From: Adineta steineri
Lineage: Eukaryota; Rotifera; Eurotatoria; Adinetida; Adinetidae
DNA length: 64,000 bases
Assembly (NCBI GenBank): GCA_905250115.1
Contig: CAJNOI010000311.1
Location: 18,810-82,809, forward strand
Reading direction: 5' to 3'
Translations under genes and position numbers: made by a program
Part shown: piece after piece, positions 48,193 to 57,697 of the stretch
How positions within the stretch are numbered: position 1 is the first letter of the stretch
Layout of the letters: each line of letters begins with the position of its first letter
Notes under the pieces: generated by a model
Told to the model about the DNA's origin: nothing
The model's database searches: none
What the model saw: only the letters and a program-made list of their open reading frames with translations

Positions 48193-51100
48193 ATGTCATC
48201 ACCATTTGATCCACCTAAAAATGCAATCTATATTATTCTCGGAGAAATTCAAGCATTAACATCATCGAAAAAGAATAATAATCGATGGTCAACGACACAT
48301 TCATATGAAGTAAATCACAAAAATTTCTATTTATTATTTCTATATTTTTCTTTCAAAGGAATCTCCAGAGATTAATTCATTTCAAAAACTTAAAACTACT
48401 TTAAATTCAATATCAGGTAAAATAATTTAATAAAAAAATCATAAGTCATCTGTGCTTTTAGATCTTCAAGATATTGATTCACTAACATTTTTAACACCAT
48501 TTCTTGATATAATTCGTTCTGATGAAATATCCGGTCCAATGACTTGTTTAGCATTAAATGCTGTGAATAAATTTCTTTCATATGGATTGATCGGTAGATA
48601 TTTTTAATTTAACAATTTATTTCATTTTATTTTTATTTATGTATAAAAAGATACGCTAAGTGAATCATCAGCATCGACTATTGATAAAGTTGCCAATGCT
48701 GTAACACATACACGTTTTGTTGGAACGAATCCAAATGATGATGAAGTTGTTTTGATGAGAATTTTACAAGTATAAATTATTCTCCGAAAAAAAATCTCTA
48801 AATTTGTTTTTTCAATAGGTTCTTCGTTCTTTATTATTAAGTCCAGTTGGATCTCAAATGACCAATGATGCTGTATGTGAAATACTTCAATCTTGTTTTC
48901 GAATATGTTTCGAAACAAGATTATCTGGTATGATTAATGAAATTATACTTTTCTCGTTTTATTCATGTGATTTATTTATTATAGAATTATTACGTAAAAC
49001 ATCTGAACATGTTTTAATTGATATGGTTCAATTATTATTTGCTCGTTTACCACAATTTAAAGATGATGCAACATCATTAGCATCAACAAAACTAATTAAA
49101 GATCTTTCAACAACTGGTATAACAACAGCAAATCAACCTGAATCACAAAAAGAAAAATATGGTAAAATAATTTATTTTTTTCTTATTTTCAAAACGCTTT
49201 TTTTCTATAGATTCAACTTCGTCTACAATAAAAACAACTTTAACATATGTAAGACATTTTCCAGTAGTTATTGTAATATGATTTATTATCATAATTTTTA
49301 GCCATTAGAAAGTACGGATAATGTTCATCCAACTGCAATCGATAGTGCAACAAATATAGCTCTAATGATTGATGAAAATAAATCTTCTCAAAAAACTATT
49401 CCATCATTTGATGAATCATCAACAAATCAGATCTTAACAAATGTTCAAGATGAACAACAATCACAAGAAACAATAGTAACACAAACATCATCAAATCCTA
49501 ATGAGTATATTAATCCAAGAGGAATAAGATTTACATCAGGATCACCTATCAATGAATCTGTTAATGGTAAAAAATAACAAGCATAGAAAATAATAACTCG
49601 TTTTTTCCTCCTAGATTTATTAACTCCATATGGTTGGCCATGTGTTCGTGGTCTATTTCGTTTTCTTACGACACTTATCGATGTTTATGATAAGTAAGTT
49701 TTAATATCATATTTTTCTTTTCAATATAATTTTATTTTTCGTCAATAGAAATAATACTGAATATATGATAACAGTTGGTTTAAATCTTCTTATTGTTGCA
49801 TTAGAAGTTGGTGCAGATTATCTTGCAAATTATCCTCTATTACTTTCAATAGTTAAAGATACTCTCTGTCGTAATTTAATAAGCGTATGTTTAATTGAAA
49901 TTATTATTTTATAATAAAAATATATATTTATATTTAGTTGTTAAATTCTACTCGTATTCCATTATATTCAGCTTCATTTCGTGTTTCATTTCTTATATTC
50001 GAAAGTCTTCGAACACATTTGAAATGTCAATTTGAAGTAAAAAATCTAAAAAACTTTTTTTTGTTATTTAATTTTGTTTTTCCATAGTTTTTTATTACAC
50101 GTTTAATGGAATTAATTGTATCTGAACAATCAAAAATATCCTATGAACAAAAAGAAATCGCACTTGAAACAATCGTTCAACTTCTTCGTATACCTGGTTT
50201 ACCAGCTGAATTATATTTAAATTATGATTGTGATCTTTATAGTACAAATCTATTTGAAGAATTAACTAAAATGTTATCAAAAAATGCTTTTCCAGTCGCT
50301 GGTTTAACATCAACACATATTCTTTCACTCGATGCACTTCTTTCAGTTATCGATCATATTGAACTTGAATGTCAATTTCAAGTACAACGACAAAAAAATG
50401 ATTGTATGTTAAAATATGAATTAATTTTGTCTTATAAAACTATAAAGATCGAAATTTCGTTTTTCTGGATATAGTAGGGGATTCCCGAATTTCGCCAATT
50501 GACGAAGAGACAGTAGAGTAGAGAGATGCGGGTCCGGGCCAAAAAAACGTGAACCCGCAGCTCTCTACAGTGGAGCCTAAATCATAAATATGATTATTTC
50601 TCTTTTGAGAATTCTTGTATGTGATATGTATAAATTTTTACAGCAACAAATCAATCATTAACACGTCCTGTTCCATGTGGTTATGCACTTGCTTTATCAT
50701 TACAAAATCTTGATTTACATCGTTCATCTACACCTTCGGAATCTCGTCATGGATCACGACTTCGACAAAATCGAATGACAATTTCTTCACATTTACCATC
50801 ACAAGATGATCTGAAAAAAATGAAACAAGATAAAAAGGTAATTTTGTTTTTTTGTAATTTAATTATTAAATTTATTTTTGATTATAGTTATTACGTCAAG
50901 GTTCAGAATTATTTAATCAAAGTGCATCATCAGGAATAAAATTTCTTCAAGAAAATAATCTTCTATCGGATCCATTAGATGTTCATGAAATTGTTAAATT
51001 TCTTAAAGACAATCCATTATTAGATAAGAAGATTATTGGAGAATATTTATCAAATAGAAAAAATATTCATATACTCGAACAATATGTCAAGTAAATATGA

Positions 51101-54100
51101 TTTATTTTTAAAATTTTATAAATTTTGATTTTTTCTTACAGGACATTTAATTTTGAAAATATGCGTGTTGATGAAGCACTTCGAATATATTTATCAGAAT
51201 TTCGTTTACCAGGTGAAGCACCTTTAATTAGTGCTTTACTTGAACATTTTGCTGCTCGTTGGAGAGTAAGAAAAATTTATTAATTTTATGAAAAAAATAA
51301 TTGTATTTATTTAGGAATGTAATAATTTTCAACTTGCTAATAATGATGCTGCTTTTGGTTTATCATATGCTTGTATTATGCTTAATGTAAGTCATATATT
51401 TATTCATCTTTAGAATATTTTATTTTCATTTTTAGACTGATCAACATAATACAAATGTTCGTCGTCAAAGTTCACCAATGACTGTTGAAGTATAAACTTA
51501 GTTTTTTTATTTTCGTTTATTAAATTTTTTTTTTTTCTAAACAAAGGATTTTAAACGAAATTTATCAAAAATGAATAATAATGAAAATTTTGATGATGGA
51601 ATGTTAACTGAAATTTATAATGCAATTAAATCTGATGAAATTCTATTGCCAGCTGAACATACAGGTCGTGTTCGAGAATCTTATTTATGGAAATTAATGC
51701 TTAAACGAACAGTGACAACAGGAGAAAAATTTCTTCATGTACCAACTGGTTCATATAATCATGATATATTTACATTAATATGGGGACAAACAATGGCTGC
51801 ACTTTCATTTGTTTTTGAAAAATCAAATTATAATTTAGTTATTGATAAATCTATTCAAGGGTTTAGTAAATGTGCAAGAATTGCTGCATATTATTGTATG
51901 TCGGATGTTTTTGATAATTTAGTTATTTCATTATGTAAATTTACAACTTTACTTAATAATCGAGAGGTAATTATGAAGTTTTTAATTATCGATACTATAT
52001 AATAAAGAAAATATTATGTTTTAGTGGATTGAAAATTTACCCATACAATTTGGATTAAATAAAAAAGCACGTCTTGCTGCAACCGTTGTTTTTAATATTG
52101 CACATTTACATGGTGATATACTAAGAGATGGTTGGAAAAATATTCTTGAATGTATTATTCATTTATATAAAGCAAAATTATTACCATCAACTCTAGTTGA
52201 AGTTGAAGATTTTCTTGATCCAACAGGACGAACAACACTTATTAAAGAGCAAATTATACAAACACCAAAGTAAATTCATAAAATCAATTCACTTACAAGA
52301 AACATCTATAGTTGAGCGATAAGGCCCTGTGATTGAGTGTCCACAGGGTCAAAAAAACATCCAAAACCTATTTACTTGTCATTTTAAAATAGAAATTTGT
52401 TTTCGTTTTAGAACTGATATTGGTTTATTTTCTTCGCTTGCCTTTTTTCTTGGTGGTGGTAGTTCAAATGATTCTACATTATCTTCGAATAAACCAGCAT
52501 CACCTGAAGAACAAGAAGCCATAAAAGTAGCATCAACATGTATTGAAGAATGTCATTTAGAACAATTATTACAAGAAACAAAATTTTTAATAATTGATTC
52601 TTTAAATGAATTAATCAAAGCTCTTATTTATGCTAGTCAAATATCGTCTGATTCATCTAAAATTGAACAAGATTCAGCTGTATTTTGTCTTGAATTACTT
52701 GTTAAAGTTGTTCTTCAAAATCGCGATCGTGTAACTATTTTTTGGTCAACTATTCGACATCAATTCTATTCGATACTTGCTAATGCTAATGATAAATCAT
52801 TTTTTATTGAACGTACTTGTATTGGTTTATTAAGAATTGCAGCTCGACTTTTACGACGAGAAGAATTAGCTTCAGAAGTAATTTTATTTTCATAAACCAA
52901 AAACAAAAAGAATAATTCTTTCTTTTGTAGGTACTTAATTCACTTCGAATACTTCTTCTAATGAAATCTCATGTACTTCATGCATTATCATCAGAAATAG
53001 CGTATGGTTTACATGAACTTCTTCGTACAAATGCAGCAAATATACATAAATCTGATGATTGGTTTATATTATTCTCTTTAATTGAAGTTGTTGGTGCAGC
53101 TGCACATCCATCTCCTATATTTCAATCAACAACAACACAAAATCTTCAAACAAATAAACCTATTTATCATAGTCAATCAACAATTAATGTTGAATCGGAT
53201 AGTGAATGTTCAGATTGTGTTGCAACTGATAAAGGTTATACAAGTGATTCAGAAGTTTATCGTCGATCAGATTATATTGTTGTATCACATAATGATTTTG
53301 AAATAAATCGAAATCAATTTCAACATGATCGTCGTGCTTTAAATAAATCATGTGAAATATTAGCATTTCTTATTCGTGATTTAGCATATGTTACACAAGA
53401 TAATTTCGAATATTGTATACATTGTATACGAACATTTATTGAAGTAACAATCAATCAACAATTAGATAAACAAAATACAAAATCACCCACAAATAATAAT
53501 AATCGAAATATAAAACAAATTCGTAAAGTAACATCATCAAATTCTTTAAATAACGAAAATTTTAATGAACAAACAAATAATCAAACAAAACAATCACGTT
53601 CCGATTATGATGATAATGATGATGAACAAGAAACAATTAAACAAGAATATCAAACAATTGCATTACAATTATTAGAATTAATGCATATATTACATATAAA
53701 TGCATCACAAATATATAAACAAATACCAGCAGATCAAACAAAATCAAATATTTTATGGTATAAATGTTGGTGTCCTATTTTACAAGGTTAGTGTCTCCTA
53801 ATGTACCAGAGTTGTAACACTCTATTCTTCTGCATAGAATTGATAAGTTTTAAATAATTGTTTTTTTCTATTTAGGTGTTGCTCGTCTTTGTTGTGATCC
53901 ACGTCGTATAGTTCGTGCATCTGCACTTAGTTGCCTTCAACGATGTATTCTTTTACCTGAACTTAATATTCTTTCTGCAACAGAATGGGAATCCGTATTT
54001 AATAAAGTATTATTTCCATTATTAGTTAAATTACTTGAAACAACAAATATAAATGATCCTATATATGGAATTGAAGAAACACGTGTACGTGTTTCACAAT

Positions 54101-54740
54101 TACTTTGTCGTATATTTTTACAACATCTTACACCATTATTAAATTTATCAACATTTACAACAATTTGGTTAACAATTTTAGATTTTATGGATAAATATTC
54201 GAAAATAGATCAAACCGATATGTTGGTAAGAAAAATTATTTGTTTCTTTTTTTCGTTCGAAAATAAATAATATATGTATAATTTTAGCGTGAATCAATTC
54301 GTGAATCTTTAAAAAATATGCTTTTAGTTATGAATACAACCGGTTTATTTGAACCTGATCAACCTTTAACAGTAGTTACAAAAGATCGAATTCATAGTTT
54401 TCTACCAGGTCTTTGGGATGAAGTTTTTAAAATATCTATACCCACACCTATTCCGTCTCCAACTGCCGAGGTTGTTGCACCAGTTATAACAAACAGTGAA
54501 GTAAATATTTCGTCGAATGAATCACCATCATCAAGTAAATCTATTTCAATTCATTATTACTTTAATCGATTTTATTTATTTATTTAAGATGAAATAACAA
54601 CTAACGAACCAACTTCTGTAACAACGAATGTATGTTTCTTTTTTTTCTGCACGATAAATTCTCAGAAAAATCATATCGATAGAGAAATAATTGAGTTGGT
54701 GCATGATTTCTTATAGGTCTCTGCTTGTTCTCCATCTTGA
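48193..54740 (+). CDS. GBF1: GBF1-type ARF guanine-nucleotide exchange factor
   Basis: I traced 25 exons by splice signals: 48193-48309, 48359-48416, 48462-48593, 48651-48769, 48819-48927, 48985-49161, 49211-49248, 49302-49566, 49615-49693, 49749-49884, 49938-50036, 50088-50403, 50644-50837, 50888-51090, 51142-51265, 51315-51386, 51436-51489, 51547-51966, 52025-52269, 52412-52877, 52931-53786, 53876-54225, 54288-54534, 54589-54629, 54717-54740. The frame holds throughout, 1646 residues (vertebrate GBF1 about 1860). The N-terminal DCB/HUS region is clear ([40 protein letters not shown]). The Sec7 domain spans about 614-800, with the catalytic glutamate E706 in [10 protein letters not shown] and MLNTDQHN. 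M761 in SSPM fits the brefeldin-sensitive class. HDS domains follow. It loads GTP on ARF at cis-Golgi membranes. An acidic, Asn/Gln-rich insert lies near 53.5-53.6 kb. Confidence 0.92.
50518..50568 (+). repeat. GC-rich hairpin in GBF1 intron 12
   Basis: 50518-50535 and 50551-50568 pair at 16 of 18 positions (GTAGAGAGATGCGGGTCC with GAACCCGCAGCTCTCTAC) around a loop containing CCAAAAAAAC. The host intron is 240 bp where most GBF1 introns are 45-62 bp. Confidence 0.65.
52323..52350 (+). repeat. hairpin in GBF1 intron 19
   Basis: GGCCCTGTG pairs with CACAGGGTC (one G-T pair) around a 10-base loop and is followed by AAAAAAAC. The intron is 142 bp, the second longest in the gene. Confidence 0.5.
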
Positions 54741-55416
54741 TCTCTCAAATTCTACTTTTATCTATTATTTTTCAAAAAGGTTAGACTTATATATATATTA
54801 ATAAAAAAAACAACAACACACTTATCTATCATACATATGCATGCTTGTATCTATTTGTCTTTTGAAAAAATTCTTGCATGTAAAACACACTTGACAGTCG
54901 TTAAGATTTTTCGTGCTTTTTAGTCGTAGAAATATCTTTTTCTTTCATGTATATTTTTAAAGAAAAATAATCAGGAATTATTTTATATTTTTTTTTTCAT
55001 TTAGACTCGATTTTTACCAGGTCAAATACAAAATTTATAAGCAATATATATACATGAACTGAATTCGTTCTCTTTCGGTGGTTATATTCATTTAAAAATT
55101 ACACAAAAAGACAAATTTTAATTTATTAATTTATTTATCTTTTCTTCGATTTAATTTGTGTTTTTTTTTGTTCTTATATTGTTCGTTTAGTCTTTTTTTT
55201 CCTACAATCTACAGTAAAAAGATATATAACAGTATTTTCTAGTGTTTAAACAAAAAAAGAACGTTAAATCATTTGTTATTTTAGATAAAATATGGACTCG
55301 TATTCATTTACATAATATGAGAGTGTTAGAATAATTAACAATATTGAAGTGTGATTCTGTTTAATATTTTATGCAACTCTAAAATATGAGAAGAGAAAAT
55401 TCTTTTTTGATTATAT
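54741..55416. other. GBF1 3' region with possible alternative last exon
   Basis: AATAAA lies at about 54800. A strong pyrimidine tract and AG end at 55004, followed by an open frame to a TAA at 55038-55040 that joins exon 24 in the correct phase and would end the protein in TRFLPGQIQNL instead of VSACSPS. The rest is T-rich. Confidence 0.45.
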
Positions 55417-56672
55417 TTAATTTTCAAATGTGATACATAAATTATCAATAACAAATTGAGTTCCATTTTGTGTGAAATTTGCCATAGGAATACCACCATT
55501 TGCTAGCAATAATATAGTATCAATACTCGTGGAAAGGCTGCAATGGACATATGTTGTATTTGTAGTCATCGCTGTAATTGTTTTAGTTGATGTGATTTGT
55601 CCAGCTTTGAGAGTTATCATTGTAATAATAAGAGAATTACGCCAAGCACTTGTTATATATAGGCTATTAAAGAAAAATTGATTACTACCTGTTGATGAAA
55701 TGATCATTTGTTCACCAGTCGGATTATGCATTACAAATGGTGGAGAACAAACTCCTTGCGGATAACCACTCTGATACGGTAATAGAGCTGGTTGTATAAC
55801 CTCAGCATTGATCCAATTAAGATTTTTATAACCATTAGGTATAGGAATAGACAGAGTCGATTGATCAGAAATATCATCAAAAGTAATAAATGTTGTGCAT
55901 GCTAAATAAAAAGTTTCTTGTCTAATTTATTATATTAAACATACATATATCAAACATACTAGGTGTAGTGGATGTATCAGTTGGAGTAGAAGCCATTGTT
56001 GATATGATTGTGCTCATGTATGATGCTGTTGCAGTTTGTATTACTAAAATAATGTATATGAAAATAATGTAGGAAATACTAATGTATTTACCTGGTGTAC
56101 TCTTGTGTTTTTGAGTAGTTGCTCCAGTCGATGATGCAGTATTGATTTTTGTCGTCATTATATTCGAAGTAGTTGTTGAATCTATATATTTTTTATTAGT
56201 TATGATACGGTCTTTAAATCGAACTTAGCGCAAATTATTTTTATCTTTATTATTCATGAACAGACAGTTTACTACATTATATAAGTATTCTCACTTAGCT
56301 TCGTTATTTATACTAAAAAAAATCCGAAATTAAAACTATGACGTAAATATTATTACTTGAGAAGTTGTTATATTTTATATTGATAACACTTGAATACATA
56401 TTAATGGGCATAATTTTCAATTCTTCTTCACGTACATCGGTAGAATAAAGTAAACATGTTTGATTATAGCCAATGTATACAGCTGTTCTACATGTAGAAT
56501 ATCCAAAACAATAACAAATACAACTAGATTGATGGTGAATATATGAATACTTCGAAATCATAGTTCCATTATGAATAGGATTGAATTGTGTATTATTATA
56601 TATAACAATAGGTATGGTTGAAATCAACGGTAAATAAAAGATAAGAATTGAATGTATTAACATCAATTGCAT
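55417..56672 (-). CDS. secreted protein: Cys-rich PAN-like domain, Thr-rich stalk, beta-type C-terminal domain
   Basis: Four exons, all phase 1: 56672-56357, 56181-56092, 56043-55960 and 55901-55417, giving 324 residues. The ATG at 56672 opens a signal peptide (MQLMLIHSILIFYLPLIS). Residues ~40-105 have a PAN/apple-like cysteine pattern (CICYCFGYSTC, then TAVYIGYNQTCLLYS). Exons 2 and 3 encode a Thr/Ser-rich, probably O-glycosylated stalk (TTTSNIMTTK, ASTPTDTSTTP). The last exon encodes a domain of about 160 residues starting TCTTFITFDDIS, with IPIPNGYKNLNWINAE and many beta-type segments, resembling extracellular jelly-roll domains; I do not have a firm family name. Probably mucin-like surface or extracellular matrix protein. 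Introns are 48, 58 and 175 bp. Confidence 0.65.
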
Positions 56673-57011
56673 ATTTAAAAATTCTACTCTCGAACAGTTA
56701 GAAATTTTCTGACTAGCAACTGTTTGTAATGAATAACAATTTTTTTTCACGCTTAGAAAAAATATTATTCATAAAATAATGGCGTCTTTTAACACGTTCA
56801 AATCTATGTATTCTAAGTGTCGACAATTCAATTATTATTGATGTGTTGTACAAGTTTTAATATATAATAAAAGAGTTCATAAGGTTATTAATTATTCGTA
56901 AAGACAAAAGAAAAATTTGACCTATATATGTACCGGATAAAAGAAAAACAAAAAGAACGTAAGATAACATACATATATGTATATGTCGATATAGAGAATA
57001 CATGCTTTATT
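56673..57011. other. divergent spacer between the secreted-protein and VOC genes
   Basis: About 340 bp that must contain both promoters. The VOC frame extends upstream of its ATG into Lys/Tyr-rich low-complexity codons, which I treat as non-coding. Confidence 0.4.
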
Positions 57012-57033
57012 TCGTGTTTTTCTTCTTCTTTAG
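57012..57033 (+). promoter_or_regulatory. likely spliced-leader acceptor of the VOC gene
   Basis: A nearly pure pyrimidine tract (TTTTTCTTCTTCTTTAG) ends two bases before the ATG. This is the arrangement expected for trans-splicing, which is known in bdelloid rotifers. Confidence 0.5.
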
Positions 57034-57035
57034 AT

Positions 57036-57506
57036 ATGTCTATCGATCATTTTAGTTTTAATTCAAATGATTATCATAAAACAGTATCATTTTATGAAGC
57101 TGTTTTGGCTACATTGGGTAATAAGAAAATAATAACAATTGAAGGTGACAAAGCAGTCGGTTTTGGTCAACGATTTCCAACATTTTGGATTGGTAATAGA
57201 GGTGATTCAAATGAAGAAAAATGTCACGTTGGAATTCATATTGGATTTGCAGCCAAAACTCGCCGTCAAGTTGATGATTTTTATCAAACTGCATTAAAAC
57301 ATGGTGCAAAAGATAATGGACCACCTGGATTTCGTCCACTATATCATCGATTTTACTATGCAGCTTTTGTAATTGATCCTCATGGAAATAATATTGAAGC
57401 TGTTAATCATTTCGATTGGAGAGCATTTGGTGGTTGTAGAACAATAATATTAACATGCTCAATTCTTTGTATTGGTATTGGTTTATTGATAAAAAAGTTC
57501 TTTTAA
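57036..57506 (+). CDS. VOC/glyoxalase-family protein with C-terminal membrane anchor
   Basis: One exon, 156 residues from the ATG at 57036. It has the vicinal-oxygen-chelate layout: an N-terminal strand and helix (SIDHFSFNSNDYHKTVSFYE), central HVGIHIGFAAKTRRQVDDFY, and a C-terminal YYAAFVIDPHGNNIEAVNH. Candidate metal ligands are H5 (or a neighbour) and the Glu in NNIEAV. The protein resembles bacterial glyoxalase/bleomycin-resistance/dioxygenase members; substrate unknown. Unusually, the fold is followed by about 20 hydrophobic residues and two lysines (TIILTCSILCIGIGLLIKK), a tail anchor that would put the enzyme on a membrane facing the cytosol. AATAAA lies at 57529. The next gene follows closely, suggesting shared transcription. 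Bacterial origin is likely but unproven. Confidence 0.8.
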   Translation: MSIDHFSFNSNDYHKTVSFYEAVLATLGNKKIITIEGDKAVGFGQRFPTFWIGNRGDSNEEKCHVGIHIGFAAKTRRQVDDFYQTALKHGAKDNGPPGFRPLYHRFYYAAFVIDPHGNNIEAVNHFDWRAFGGCRTIILTCSILCIGIGLLIKKFF

Positions 57507-57528
57507 ATTGTAATAGTTTACAAACATT

Positions 57529-57534
57529 AATAAA
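57529..57534 (+). terminator. polyadenylation signal of the VOC gene
   Basis: AATAAA 23 bp after the stop, followed by TTCTTTTTCTTCTC. About 100 bp later comes the acceptor of the next gene. Confidence 0.55.
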
Positions 57535-57614
57535 GCATTCTTTTTCTTCTCTTTATATAATTGCAACATTAAATGTCTACATTGAGAATGTAAAGAACAA
57601 ATAGTTTCATGACT

Positions 57615-57633
57615 TCGTTATCTTGTCTTTTAG
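57615..57633 (+). promoter_or_regulatory. acceptor site upstream of the GH78 gene
   Basis: TATCTTGTCTTTTAG ends at 57633, 64 bases before the ATG and 127 bases after the VOC stop. It is the spacing of trans-spliced operons. Confidence 0.4.
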
Positions 57634-57697
57634 ATTAGTTGAAGTGTTGCAGTCTCTACCTCGTTATATTTCATTTATCAGTCTATTTCAGAACAGA

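Noticed and set aside
57623..57697. Earlier GH78 start
   Set aside because: No ATG upstream of 57698, and the Met there opens a proper signal peptide; the upstream part follows a splice acceptor.
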